Below, in pieces: positions 1 through 13,400 of a stretch of DNA of 64,000 nt. Position 1 is the first letter of the stretch; every line of letters starts with the position of its first letter. The DNA is taken from NCBI GenBank assembly GCA_905250075.1, contig CAJNOP010000364.1, positions 1-64,000 of the forward strand. The letters are read 5' to 3'. The position numbers and the translations under genes are program-made. The notes beneath the pieces are model-generated. The model was given only the letters and a program-made list of their open reading frames with translations, had not been told where the DNA came from and ran no database searches. Source of the DNA: Rotaria sp. Silwood1 (Eukaryota; Rotifera; Eurotatoria; Philodinida; Philodinidae).

Positions 1-2398
1 ATCAGGTTTTCATAACGGCGTTACATTTATGTAAATCAAAATGTAATATTTTTGAGAAAAAAAAAGTAGTTCACGAGAACCGCCTTAAAAATCTAATTAC
101 GGTTTACTAGTCTGTTTACTTGTATTCCGTATGGGACTAGTCGGGATTTTCTTTTTCGTAATGCTATTACAGCAAAATCGATCAAATTTTATTCTGAGAA
201 TATGTCAAAAGTTTAGTCTTTCTCCACAAGAAAGGATGTGGTTGATAATTTACAAAGCATTTGATAGCATGGTTTTAGAGCTAGATATGAAGGTTCACGA
301 TCAGGTTCAACGTAAGACAGAAAAAACTACAACTGACATAATTTTTCAAATAACAAAATATATGTCCTTCGACTTTCGCGTTCGTTTTACAACGTGGAAA
401 AAATGTTTATTTCTGACTTTGAAACAAATACTGAATATAACTTATACAGCCCATATGCTCATCAGTGAAGTTAAAAGAAAGGCAAATGTTTGGCTTCCCA
501 AACGATATATTTACGTCATTATTTTTACATAAAGCATTAGTTAAATCTTGCACAAAAATAAAATAATGATGAGTATTTAACACTAACACTATCTCAATTC
601 AGCTTTCTTACTTTTATTTCTATTCACGTAATTAGTCAAAGGTTTTAGATATATGTCAAGGTATAAACATTTAGGGTTGCTATCAAATCACGCACCCGAA
701 CATCATCTTTTTGTGACTGTAGATTTCTTTCATTTACGATAAGTGTTCGATGAAATCGATAGGATTTTCTTGTCTAACGAAATAATGATAAGTCTCCATG
801 TGATCTGATGAGGTCATGCATTCAACTGATATTCTCCATTTAAGCTCGTATGTTGTTCATAGGTACAATTCATAGCATGGATAAAAATTCCAACAGGATT
901 CATGCAATTAAGCTTTTCTTGTTTAATTATGTTCATATACTGAATATGTTTGTCAGTATATATTCTCTATTCATCCAAACTCACACTCACATCCACACCC
1001 GGCAGTTCTCAACATACAAAAACTAAATAAGAGTCTTTCTCTATAATCTTTAGATGATTTTATTGTTCAATACATTCATCAGCAAGAGCAGTGTAGGTTG
1101 CATATCAGATATTCTATGTTTAAGTATTGTTTTAGTCGTCTCCTGTGTAGATAAAGAAATAAATTTAGAACAATGCGGTATGTTAATTTTCATTTGATAC
1201 ATGGTTGTTTAGTGAGATATACATATCTATTCTGTTGCTAGAACTGCAAAAAGTTTTTTATAAGTATGGAAAAAAATTCCCTACATTCTGACTCGTCGTT
1301 CTCTAAATCATCACGACACTAAGTATGGAACTCTACTAATAAGTCAAACAGTACATTTTAATATGTTGTTGTTGGATATTAATCTACTATTCTGTTTTTT
1401 AAAATCCACTAATGTAATTTATGTTACGTGTTAAAATCTAAAATCTAAAAATTTACTAGAGTATAAACCAATGATGGAAAAATGTAAACAATAACAATCA
1501 AAATCATATTTATAGTTGTACAAGAAAACAAAAGTAGCGATGCGAACAACATTTTAATTCTTTCAAAATGACTTCATCAACAATTATGATTTAATGTTCT
1601 ATATTGTTCACAATCATCAAATTACTTGAAACGTCCACATTGTTTATTTTTATCAAGCATGTCTTTAATGAACTATCATATTTAATGAAGATTGATCGAA
1701 GAATTTCTATTATAAAAAGTTTGTTTTTGTTTAATTTTCTTCTCTATTTAATGATGTTATTAAATTTTCTATGTTTTCTAATATTCATTCTTCTAATTCT
1801 ATTTTCAGTCTCTTGTGATTTGATATCATTATTAATACAATTAAGTGAACCTATCTTTCATCTTTTTTTTTCCCTTAGAAACAATGATTTGACACATATT
1901 GCTTAGCTGTTATTGTTTTAATTCTATAAAAAAAAAAAAAAAAAAAGATTGCACAGATGTACTGCGAAGAAAAAAAACTACATAAAACAAATCATATTCG
2001 TTCATCGAAGCATATTAAGACAACTTTTACTTAAATTGAACGACTTGAGAGCTTTTTTGTCTAATTAAAATCAACCACATGGAAGAATTCAAACAAAAAA
2101 AAAAAAAGACATCATTGAAAAAATGACCTACGAAATAATTAATGAACTTGTTGTTAAAATTAAATGTTCAACATTCTGAACAATCTATTGAATATTTTAA
2201 TATACATAAGAGTTTGTTTTTTGGTGAATAGGACAATTGATTTTATTATATTTCTGAGTAATGAAAAACTGACTATGCACTCTTTCACTATGTGAGTCAT
2301 AGAGTCTTTCGAAGAATTGAAACTAAAATTGAACAATTAGTTAGCTTCATTTATCTTCTGTTTTTTTGGTAAGTGTTAAAATGTCTCGCAACAAGTTA
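1..2398. other. Non-coding AT-rich stretch
   Basis: I see no gene here. The open frames present (131-532 on + is the longest) have no recognisable domain, no convincing splice partner and an AT-driven composition. There are several poly-A/T runs, for example around 1928-1946. Confidence 0.6.
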
Positions 2399-2406
2399 TC
2401 CCCAAG

Positions 2407-2634
2407 CAGGGATGTGGCGAAGAAAAAAAAGTGGGGGGGTGCATTGAAAATTTTTGGAAACTGACAAAGATTTCTGGATAGATTTTTCAAAAGTGGGGGG
2501 GTGCAAACCTATCTTTTTGAATTTGATGACTTTTTTTTGAAGAAAAATTGACTATTTTTGCTGCGAAAAATTGAAAATTTTCAAAAAGTGGGGGGGTGCG
2601 CACCCCCCTGCACCCCGTGGTCGCCACATCCCTG
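2407..2634. mobile_element. Non-autonomous hAT-like MITE (element A)
   Basis: A 228-bp element with perfect 14-bp terminal inverted repeats, CAGGGATGTGGCGA at 2407-2420 and its reverse complement at 2621-2634. It is flanked by an exact 8-bp target-site duplication TCCCCAAG (2399-2406 and 2635-2642). The 8-bp duplication and CAGGG-type ends are typical of hAT transposons. The interior has no coding capacity but repeats GTGGGGGGGTGC at about 2431, 2492 and 2588, with an inverted G/C-run copy near 2600-2616. No transposase is present, so it would need one in trans. Confidence 0.9.
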
Positions 2635-2642
2635 TCCCCAAG

Positions 2643-3431
2643 AGATTATACAACATAGATGAACAAAAAAAAAAAAAAAGATCTATGTCGATGTGTTATA
2701 CATGTAATTTTGTCGACAATGAACATCTTCATTTCATTCATACTAAATGATGTTGAATGATTAACGAGTCATAATAGAAAAACAAAATTGATTAATTTGA
2801 AATTCAGTCATTTTTTTTTTCGATTGGTTAAAAAAAATACGTTTTGTTTGTTTCTTATTGGTTAGAATAAAAAAAAGAAAAGTTAATTTTCATCTTGTAA
2901 ATGGCAGCTATAAACAAAATGAACAAAAAACAAGAAGAAAGAAAGAAAGAAAGAATCGTGATTTGGAAGATGTATGGAAAAAAGTCGTTAGTTAATCTAT
3001 AAAACAAGTAACAGCAAAATTTTGTCTGTACTTAATTCTCATGAGAGCATAAGAAGAAGAAGAAGAAAAAAGAAAAAGACGAACGGACTCTTTTTTTTTT
3101 CTCGTTATCGTTTGAATTTTTTTTCTTTTAAAGCATCATTGATGCATATCGATTCGGTACAATAGTTGTTGTCGTCTCTTTTAATCAAGTTTCTCTCTTT
3201 TTTTTTCCTCTATTCTTCGAATAACTCGAGACGAGTCATTGGCTTTTCTCGTCATTTTGGCATGATGTTCGCTTGAAGAAATATTCAATCTATCATATCA
3301 TATATAGAGACAGCAGTAACGCTCTATTGAAGTCTTTTTTTTTTTGCTTCTGTCTATCTTTCTCTTCCCTTCATTGACTTTTGGAGACTGTCTCTCATTT
3401 GTGCACAAGAGGCTTGTTCCTGTGCGAAACC
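2643..3431. other. Pax upstream region
   Basis: Non-coding sequence between element A and the Pax start codon. It is A/T- and purine-run rich (GAAA repeats at about 2936-2955, GAAGAA runs at about 3052-3068) and probably includes the Pax promoter and 5' UTR. No defined motif can be called. Confidence 0.5.
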
Positions 3432-5399
3432 ATGTTTCCGTTCAACCAGTTCGTTGCAGCTCAATACCGATATTCCAAATTCGGTAGGTGCTCTGTATAT
3501 TTTTCCCCTATCGATTCTTGCCTCCCTCCTTTTTTTTTTTATCCCTTTGTGCTCCAATGAATCGCGAGAGTTTATATTATCTATTAGTAAACTCATCATT
3601 GGCATAATCAATATATTTATATCTTTTATAGGACATGGAGGTATTAATCAACTCGGTGGAGTTTTTGTTAATGGTCGACCATTACCAGATCTTGTTCGTC
3701 AATCCATTGTTGATTTAGCTAAACAAGGTGTACGACCATGTGATATAAGTCGACAATTACGAGTATCACATGGATGTGTTAGTAAAATTCTTGGAAGGTA
3801 ATAACAAAATAAACAAACAGAGAAACAATTCAATTATTGTCTTTGCCTTTAGATATCATGAAACAGGTTCAATTCGTCCCGGTATTATAGGTGGAAGTAA
3901 ACCAAAAGTTGCTACACCAAAAGTTGTTGATGCTATAAGTAATTATAAAAGTCAAGCACCAACAATGTTTGCATGGGAAATTCGTGAACGTCTTATTGCT
4001 GATGGAATATGTGATTCAGATAAAGTACCAAGTGTTAGTTCAATTAATAGGTAAGAGAATATAAAATTTCTATTGTATATTATATGAATAAAAAGACTTA
4101 ATGTATTTTGTAAACTAATGATTCGAAACGACATTGATTTGCCGACACATATTCATTTGTTACTCATTTTTTCTTCTTTGATTGTCTCTATTCAAGAATT
4201 GTTCGTAATCGTGGAAATTTAAATGATAATTCAAAATCAAATAATCATAATAATAATAATAATTCATCACCAACAACATCAAATGAAACAACAACAACAC
4301 CATCAGCTGTTATAAGTGGTACAACAAGTAATGAAGAGGATAGTCGAAGTCATCCAACAGGTGTATCATCATCACCTAATGGTTATAGTATTCATAGTTT
4401 ACTTAATCATTCACAATATAATTTACATTCAAATGAGTATTCAATAAAACGTTCTCATCATCATCACCATCATCATCATCATGGATCTCGTATAAATCAT
4501 CATATCGGTAAGAAATTATTAATTGAACTGTCATAGAGTACAACTAGACAAAGACCAAATCGATAGTATAATCTCATAGGAATTTATATAAATTTTTTTT
4601 TATAGAAATGCTTGATTATAAACATTTTTCGGCTGAACAAATAAATTTTTTGGATAAATTTTTTAAAGATAATCCATGGGCTGATAATGCACAAATTGAA
4701 TCAATTGCTAAAGCAACTGGTTTTGCAGAATCAACCATTAAAGTAATCAAAACAAAAAAAAAAAATTAAAAAAAATATTTTTTATTTAATTTGAAAGATT
4801 TATATTGATCAACGTCGTGCTAAATGGAATTCAATGTATACATCAAATAATTATCTTAATTATAATACAAATGATTTTTCAAATGATTTATCAACACAAT
4901 CATCATTTCATAATGTTAATCAACATTTTATTGGAAATAATAATAATACAATGAAAAATGATTTTGATATACCGTCAACACGTTTGTTATATATATATTT
5001 TTTTCAATTTATCTTATTTAAATTATATTTAGAATCGAATGAACTTTTTTGTACGTCATCAACATCTTATCCAACATCAACAACAAATTTTTCAATACCA
5101 GCACATGGATCAGGTAAAATAATACAAAAAAAACAAAGACGACTATAACGTCGTATGAATAATAGAATATGATATCTTCCGATGTTTTACGTTGAGTATA
5201 TAGTATCATGCATTCCTATTTGATCATGATAATACAAGCTTCATATGTGTAGATTTAGGAATGCATATATGATTAAATACAGAGAGTTTTGCTTTCGAAG
5301 CTAAGCAAAAAAACGAAATTTTTATTCTTAGATTATTATTCTTCAAATCCATATTCAACTGATTGGCGTTATTCATCATTTTCAAATTTTAGTAAATAA
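3432..5399 (+). CDS. Pax2/5/8-type paired-box transcription factor
   Basis: Nuclear DNA-binding developmental regulator. Exons: 3432-3483, 3632-3797, 3853-4050, 4197-4507, 4606-4742, 4798-4981, 5033-5113, 5332-5399 (1197 nt, 398 aa). Exon 1 is short (MFPFNQFVA...) and splices in phase into [10 protein letters not shown], the usual exon 1/2 boundary of Pax genes. The paired domain covers about residues 18-145, with [31 protein letters not shown] and PSVSSINR, which favour Pax2/5/8 over Pax6 or Pax3/7. An octapeptide-like YSIHSLLN lies at 4384-4407, followed by a His run. A full-length but aberrant homeodomain follows (about 4620-4840): helix 3 reads [12 protein letters not shown], so the usual Trp48 and Asn51 are Tyr and Gln. 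The 51-bp intron 4982-5032 keeps frame and could be retained. The gene converges on IQCE 318 bp away. Confidence 0.92.
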
Positions 5400-5717
5400 T
5401 TCTATTGTGTAAGTATTTAATGAGAAATCTTTATATTTAAATTTTCTATTCATATTTATTAAATAGATCGTGATATTCATCCATATTATCCTTATTATGT
5501 ATGCGATTCATCGCTCAAATCCGAACCTATTCCAGAAAAAAAAAACCACCTATCATTTTGTTGTCTATTTTCATGTCTAAAATTACTTCGTATTAATAAA
5601 TGTGCATTCTTTGTTCATAAAAATTCTTGTTTGATTTTCCATTTTTCTCTCTTTGAATTTGATCGCATGCAAAAAAAAAAATACAAAATACAAACGCACG
5701 CACAAAAGAAAAGAATC

Positions 5718-8700
5718 TTAAAATCCAACAACATCATCGTCATCATCACTATTATTTGTTGTTTTTTTAACGGGTTGTTTGGTAACAATTGGACTTGTTC
5801 TTGATGGTGGTCGAGTATTATCTGGTGACATATGACGAGGTGATTGATGATCACTAATTGATGGTGATCCAGGACGATGAGTTTTGGAAGACGAAGATGG
5901 GCGTCGCTAAATATTTTTAATAAAATTAATTAATTAAGAAATTTAGAAAAAAAAAACTCTTTACTAAATTGGCAGGTGAATCTCGATCACTTGTTGAAAA
6001 TCGATTGAAAGAACCAAGTTTATCTAGATAAAAGACAAAAGAAAAAAAAAAGAAATTAAATTTAAACGATGTTTCAATACACACTTCGATCATTAGGTAC
6101 GGTGTGTTTCGAACCATCAACCAACGATGATGAAGGTCGATGACTGGCAGGTGGAGGTGAAGGGGATCGATCCTAGAGAATAAAGTTAAGGAGAAAGTAA
6201 GCGGGGATAATGAAACACTATTTCTACACTTACTGTTTTAGAAACTGAACTTCGAGCACTTAAAGATGATCGATGATCAGATTGAATTTTATCTAAAACA
6301 AACAAGACACTCAATTTTGTATTCATAATGAAAATTATAAAAATCTTTTTACCATTAGGTGATGTTTGTTTTGTACTTGATTTTGATTGATCATAAGGTG
6401 TATCTCGTTTTTTTTCACTAATATTTATTTCAATAATTGATTATCTATCATGTTAATATTATTTTTTACCTTCCAAACAATGCTCGAGTTGGTTTCGATG
6501 ATCTTACACTAGGATAATCATCATCTTCACTTTCAGTATGTTCAGATTTTCCGATTGGAGCTGGTGAACGTTGTTTAGGTGTAGGAGACGATATGCCGCT
6601 TCGAGTTTTGTCAATTTCTGATCGATTTAAATAGCCTCGCAATGCTGCTTGTACATTTTTTAAGGCAGTCTGTACAATAGAAAAAAAAAATGTTTTCTTA
6701 TAATTGTAATATTAAGAATTCTTACTTCATTAGGAGTAGCACTAGCTGATGATGGTCGACTCCTAATAGAATCCCTATCGACATTATCAACTTTAAAATT
6801 TGAACGTGGTGATTGTGTTTCTGATGATTTCTAAAGATACAAAAAAAAAATAGCAAAAGTTTTATCAATAAATCTGTAACGTGACGCATTCGAAAGGTAT
6901 CATTTTCAAGATATGAATGATTTTTATCTGACAAGAATGCAATCATATGTATTCATAAATCGTAAATACAAAATATGTGCACTCATGTGATTCAAACTGA
7001 GTAAAAAAAAACCGCCGGTATACTGAAAATTAGCCGGTGGTAGTGTGATATTTAAACAATTGGCTATCTTCTAACTGTCAATATACCGTCGGTACTTATA
7101 GGTAATTGAATTCAACAAATCGTTTTTCTATGTGAATAAAATGCTGAATAATTTATACTAAGAATGATTCGATTCTAAAAATAATTTACCTTCGAGGCGC
7201 TGATTTTGGAATCCCACTAAATAATAAAAATATTATAATAGATAATGTAAATACAAAAATGATGATATATTACTTTATCTAAATTTTCATGTCTTGCTTT
7301 ATTTATATCACGCAATGGTTCTTTACGTGATTTATCATGATGACGCCATCCTCGTTGAATGACAGTAGCTGCACGTTTTTCTCGAAAATTTTTTACACGA
7401 TTATCATCAGCACTTGATAAAAGTAAATTTCATACGATTATTTTATTAGTAGACAAATAATTAAGAATTTCATCTTACGCAGTCCAATCCTTATCATGTA
7501 CATTTTTAGCTGATGATTTTACTGGTGTTGTTGGTCTTTTTACATTTAATGATGTATTTGATGTACTAGTTGATAATGTACGAGATCCTATTGGTTCCAT
7601 GGGCTTTCGAACTGGTGTACTGGGTCTAAAAAATCAGTATAAGATTTTAGAAGTTTACGCTTATGTTAAACACTGATTAGAGCCTGGATTTTATCGAGTT
7701 CAAGTTCGAAGACTGTCGGCCTCAGATCACTCATCAAGAACACTGGATTAGACTAGCCTACTGTCTAGAGCTACATGTAGTATTTATTGTTCCTTGTCTT
7801 TGTAGCCTTCAAGAAAAATAGATTCATTTAAGTTGAACTGTTAATATTACTCTAGTAATCCTAAAACCTGTCTATGAACCAAGTTTCAAGTAAAAAACTC
7901 AATAAAAGACTTATATAACAGTCAATCGGTGTACGACAATTCGAAGGGTTGGATCCTTTGTTTTGAACTTACCTTGAATCACTTTTTGTATGTTCTTCAG
8001 ATGAAGCTGAATCTCGATGAATCACATTAGGTGGTGATCGTGGTGTTCGATTTTCAACTATTGGTGATTGTGATCGCTTAGAACGTGTTGTTGATAAACT
8101 AATAGAATCTCGATGTTGTTGTTGTTCATCACGTTTTAATACTGGAGATGAACGTCCAATTTGATTCAAGTTTTTTTGTTTATCAAGGTCACGTCGCATA
8201 TCTTCAAGTTTTTCGTTAGCTTGATCAAGTTCTTCACGATATCGATCACGTTCACGTCGAAGTTTGTCCAAACTAGCATTTATTTGTTCAAGTTTATTTT
8301 CAGAACTTTTACTTTTTTCTTTAAGATCTTCAATTGTTCTTAATAATTCTTTATTACTACTATCATCCTAAAAATAATGAAGTTTGAAAATATCTATAGG
8401 CTTTTTGCAAATATGAGAAAAAAAGATTAGAGCTTGAACAGTAAATAGAATCTATGAACTTTCTCATAGACATCTAAAATCACAATTCCTTCTTTTTCCC
8501 AATGTCACAATTAAGTTTGAAACACATCATATCTAAACATCATAATGATATTACTAAATTTTTGAAAACAGTTTCGATTAAAAAGTTTCCTTTTCGAAAA
8601 ATTTCAACGAAAACGAATGCATACTGAGCGCTTAACAAAAAAAAAATTGTTGGGAATAAAGTAAAATTCATAGAAAAACATTTCCGATGGAAGAAGTATT

Positions 8701-10113
8701 TATACATCGTTATGCTAGTTAAGTAGACACACTATTTTCTAGAGATAAAAATACTCAGTGACTAAAAAATTTTTGAAATGTTTATGATTTTATAAATGAA
8801 ATAACATACCACTGAACGTGTTGATAATGGTTTTCCACGTTCTAATTTTTCTAATTCTTCAACTTTCTTTTTTAAAATTTCATTTTCTGTTTTGTATTCA
8901 TCTTTTTCTTTAGTTAATTTTCGTACAGCATTCTTTTTTTCTTCATCAACTGTAGCTACATAATCACTTAAGAGAAAGAAAAACGAAAATAAAATTATTG
9001 AAGAAATCAAATAAAATAGTTTTTTTTTATTACTTTTGTTGAAGATAATTTAATCTTTCTACTTTTTGTCTGTTAAGTTCACCAATTAAAGCTCGATTTT
9101 GTATTTCTAATTCTGTACCTTTTGTCCATCTTGGATCACTTTTTATTTCACTATATTCAAAAAAAAAAAAAACAAAGTTTATGTATGTTTTTCATCTATT
9201 TTATTTGAAACATACTCAATCGTTGCTACTTTTTGTTTAAGATCTGATTCTAATTTAAATATACGTTGTTTTAAACGTAGAATAGCATTCTGAAAAAAAA
9301 GTAAGATTTTCTTTTATTATTTATATTTATATAACATTTACCGCATTGGAAATATTGTTATTTCGATCTGTTAATGATCCTGATAATGTTCCTCGTAAAT
9401 CACCATCCTGAAACATTATTCTTATGGAATAATAAATTTTAATATAAAACAATACCTTGTTTGTATCACATAAGGAATCGATTTCTTTTCGTTTACGTGC
9501 ATTATCTTCATCTAAACGTCGAATTTTAGCACGAAGAACACTATTTTCACTTTTAACTGTTTTCATTTCCTTAATTGATAAAATAATAATGAATATATCA
9601 ATAAAATATTAAAATTCGAATAAAACCTTTTTTAATAATTGTATTTCATCATAATAATCTTCTTGTGCTTTATATTTTGGATTTCCACTTGTTGGTCGAT
9701 GTGCTATTTAAACAAAAAACAAAAAAAAATTTAATTCTAATTAATAATCTTTAAGAAAAACAAATATTCTTCTTACTATTAGATTTAAATGTTAATTCAC
9801 TGGCAGTTTTTGTACGTGGTATATCTCTTTCAGAAATCATTTCATTTGATGCATATGGATTTTGTTGAAACATATCTCGTAAATAACCTGATGTACTTCG
9901 ATAAGCAAGATCTGTATCATCAAATGAATTTAAATGTGTAAATGGTTTTCGTTTTCTATTCATATATGGTGTTAAACCTTAATTTAAATTATTTTTGTAA
10001 AAACCTTCTTGTTTTTCTCAAATTCTTTACATCTTACCTTGACCATGTGGTAATTGTTCAACATAAATTTCGCGTGCATTTCTTGTACGAATTCCTCCAT
10101 TGACTTTTGACAT
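5718..10113 (-). CDS. IQCE: IQ motif-containing protein E (IQCE) homologue, ciliary coiled-coil protein
   Basis: In vertebrates IQCE anchors the EVC-EVC2 Hedgehog signalling complex at the base of cilia. I trace 19 exons in transcription order: 10113-10038, 9977-9777, 9703-9627, 9569-9456, 9407-9342, 9289-9216, 9150-9034, 8966-8810, 8367-7973, 7625-7479, 7412-7274, 7216-7190, 6830-6726, 6669-6470, 6417-6353, 6292-6234, 6172-6085, 6023-5965, 5906-5718 (2355 nt, 784 aa). The diagnostic stretch YYDEIQLLKK followed by AKIRRLDEDNARKRKEIDSL, then LKQRIFKLES, matches the vertebrate protein. Further coiled coil follows (for example 8810-8966 and 8150-8367). Two IQ motifs lie near the C-terminus (AATVIQRGWR in 7274-7412, NVQAALRGYLNR in 6470-6669). 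The tail ends in an acidic NSDDDDDVV segment that resembles the vertebrate C-terminus. Exon 12 is only 27 nt. The start is 348 bp from the divergent ALT start. Confidence 0.9.
7011..7093. repeat. Small inverted repeat in an IQCE intron
   Basis: ACCGCCGGTATACTGA (7011-7026) is matched by an inverted copy at 7078-7093 with 2 differences, and there is a weaker inner pairing (TAGCC / GGCTA). It lies in the 359-bp intron 6831-7189. It looks like a small decayed foldback element; no target duplication was found. Confidence 0.55.
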
Positions 10114-10461
10114 GTTAACAAATTGAAAATATTTAATCGAACAATCACAAGTAGATATGTATTATAATTGGTACTATGGAAACAACATCCATGAAGAATG
10201 GTTGACGACAAGAAACGACCTCTATGGGTTTTAGTCTTTTTAATGCTGAACGATGGCGACAAACTTTAAAATCACAAAAAAACAAAGCAAAATACCTGTG
10301 TTTTTGAATTAAACAGAATGACACGCCTTTTTCATACCATTTTCCTTTCTATTTGTTTTTACCTCTTTGTTTTGTTTGTTTTATCAAGCATTTGTACATT
10401 TTATAACTGACTAAGGTTGGTTCTTTTGATCTTTTTTTTCATATAGAAAAACAAAAAAACT
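10114..10461. promoter_or_regulatory. Divergent IQCE / ALT intergenic region
   Basis: 348 bp separate two oppositely directed start codons, so promoters of both genes must lie here or in their 5' UTRs. Upstream of the ALT start there is a pyrimidine tract ending in AG at 10445-10446, a possible acceptor for a 5' UTR intron or spliced leader. No TATA-type motif can be assigned. Confidence 0.45.
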
Positions 10462-13400
10462 ATGCTAACTTTAAAAAGCCGATTGTCATTTAATACAACT
10501 CGAATTATAGCTACGAATGCTTTGATAATAGGAAAAGAACAAAAACGACATTCATGTTTAACAATGCAAAATCTCAATCCACTTGTTAAATTAGTTGAAT
10601 ATGCTGTTCGAGGTAGAACAAAAATAAAAACTTGTTAATAAAAATTTTTGATTGCTTTTCATTTTACATATAAGGTCCAATTGTTATTCGTGCTGGAGAA
10701 ATTGAAAGCCAATTAAAGGTAATTATTATTCTTTTGTTGTTTTCAATTACTACTGTTTTATCATTATATCAAATATGATTTACTTATTTTTTATCCAATT
10801 TTTTTTTCGTTTGCTGTATTTCTATAAGATCTCAAAAGTTTTTCCATTTTAAATGGTTGAATATAACATTCAATCGAACTTTATAGTATTAATTAAATTG
10901 ATTTCGTGTGTGGGTCAAAGTTTCAATATATTTCGAAAACCCTTAGAAAAATTTTTTTGTACGCTGATATATCAATGAGACACTCCCATAAAAAAAAATC
11001 TAGCTTCAATAGTTTACATAAGATATTGATGAAACATTGCATAAAAGTTTGATGCATGAAAATACATTAATTAAAAAATTTCACGCCGACTTCCATTACC
11101 GTTCAGGAAGTTTCCACGAGGGTTTATGCATACAAATTTTTATCAATATATTCCAAACTAGAGAGTTCGAGTTGCTTTGATTTGAGAGAAAATTTGAAAA
11201 TCTGGAATTTCTAGACATGGTTTTGTGGAAAACTCCGGATTTATCTAGCATTTACAATTAATCGGAAAATTTATTTCCTTCATCTGAAGAACTATGCATA
11301 TATATTATTTATTTATTAAAAAAAAAACACAGCTCTCCGGAATGGAGGGTAATGATAAAAAAAATTTGTTCGCAGTTGGATCATTATCGAAAAAAAAATC
11401 GATTTTGAGAAGAACGCAAAAAAGGTTTTTTTATTAGTCTTTCTATAATTACTTAAAACGAAGCTGACATGTAAATATATTACATGTCAATCAAAGTATT
11501 TGTCTAGAATGTGGGTGTGGGATAAGAGAAGCTCCACATCAATATTCTAATGTTATTGTCGATCTCAAAAATCTATCTTTAAGATAGGCAAGATTTGATT
11601 ATCTCTGAAAAATATTTGCTTGTTTTATAGAACTAACTGTATAAAAAGATTTTTACTGATTCCTCTAGACATCATTATTTGTCCAAATAGTTTCAAAGGT
11701 CATTCACTAAAACTTTAAAAACCTTGGAGAATCAAGACAAGTTTTTCTCTCAACATTTACTTTTTTGATGAAAACCGAGTTTTCTTAAAAGACCATTACT
11801 AAAGAGAACATCTAATTTTACTGTTGAAATTTTACGCGACTTTAATATTATCGAACAAAAAATACTGAAAAATCGTACAAAACTGATTCTTAGACATTCA
11901 CTAAATTTTCAATTAAGATACGAAAAAAAATCTAATAAAAAACTTCTGAAGCTTTGCAAAAATACGGTAGACTAAAAACAAATTACTCAAATTAGATGAA
12001 TTATGCTGTAGAACCATTTTTTAGCACAGAAAAAAAGTGTTTTCAAGCAAAAATAAAAGTTTTTTTTCATCCCAGCTCATAATGGAGTGTTTTTTTTTAT
12101 CAAAAATCATATTTATTTTATATATACGTATGTCGTTGTCTTTTCTCTAATATTGACTTTGAAAAAGGCATTGGTTGTAAAGATATCTTATCCGATGAGA
12201 GAAAAAAGGCACATTTATTGGCAGAAGAGACAAAAAGCAAAGTCTAGTAAATAACTATTATGTGTTCTCATATATATATATATTTATTATTCATATCTAA
12301 ATATCATTGGTGTCGAAAGCATGTGTGATAAGGTTTCTTTTCTTCTTTTCGTTCTTCTCTAAAACAAACTACAGGATGCAACTATAGTGAAGAAAATGAG
12401 GTTAACAAAAAAAATGATAGAATATAAATATAAATCGTTCGTTGTCCTTGTTTTCTTTCTTTCTTTCATTTCGACAAGAGTTAGATATAGACTAACAGGT
12501 TCAGAATCGTTGTTTTTCAATCAAAATGGATAACTCGAATGAAAATAATAAAACACTCACAATGGCAAATATAAATCCTCGTATTATTGAAGTTGAGTAT
12601 GCTGTTCGAGGTCCTATTGTTATTCGTGCTGCTGAAATTGAAAAACAAATAAAAGAAGTACTGATATGATTTATATTAAAAAACATGTTTTTTTTTTTTC
12701 AATCTTATTTTTCTTTTTGTTGTTAGGGTGCTCATAAATTTCCATTTGATCGTGTTATTCGAGCTAATATTGGTGATTGTCATGCTAGTGGTAATCAAGT
12801 ACCTGTTACATATATTCGTCAAGTTTGTATTTATAATATTAGTTTTTTGTTTAATGATGACAAAAAAAAATGAATGAAATTTTTTTAAATTAGTTTCTTG
12901 CTGGTTGTACATATCCACCATTGATGGATTCACCAGATTTTCCATCGGATATTAAACAAAAAGTTCAACGTATATTATCTGTATGTGGTGGAAAAAGTCT
13001 TGGAGCATATACGGAAAGTCAAGGTATAATAACAATACGAGAAGATATTGCAAAATATATACAAGAACGAGATGGTTATCCATGTAATTCAAGTGATATA
13101 TATCTTTGTAATGGAGCTTCCGATGGAATTAAAACAGTAATTAAACTTCTTATGAATAATGATCCAAAAAAACCATCAGGAATTGTAAGTTAAAAACAAA
13201 TGTTTTATATATAATATATATATATAAGGCTATAATTAATTACGATTGAAGAGATCATCGTTCATATTAATATCGCTAAAATAATGATGTAAAGATTTTT
13301 TTTTTCTTCTGTACTTATAAATTTGTTTTAAAAAACAAATATTACATGCAAATTGAAGGCACCCAAAAAAGTTCTTCTTCTAGACTGCTTGTATTGATAA

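Noticed and set aside
131..532. 133-codon open frame on the plus strand
   Set aside because: No domain, no splice partner, no codon pattern like neighbouring genes; consistent with chance in AT-rich DNA.
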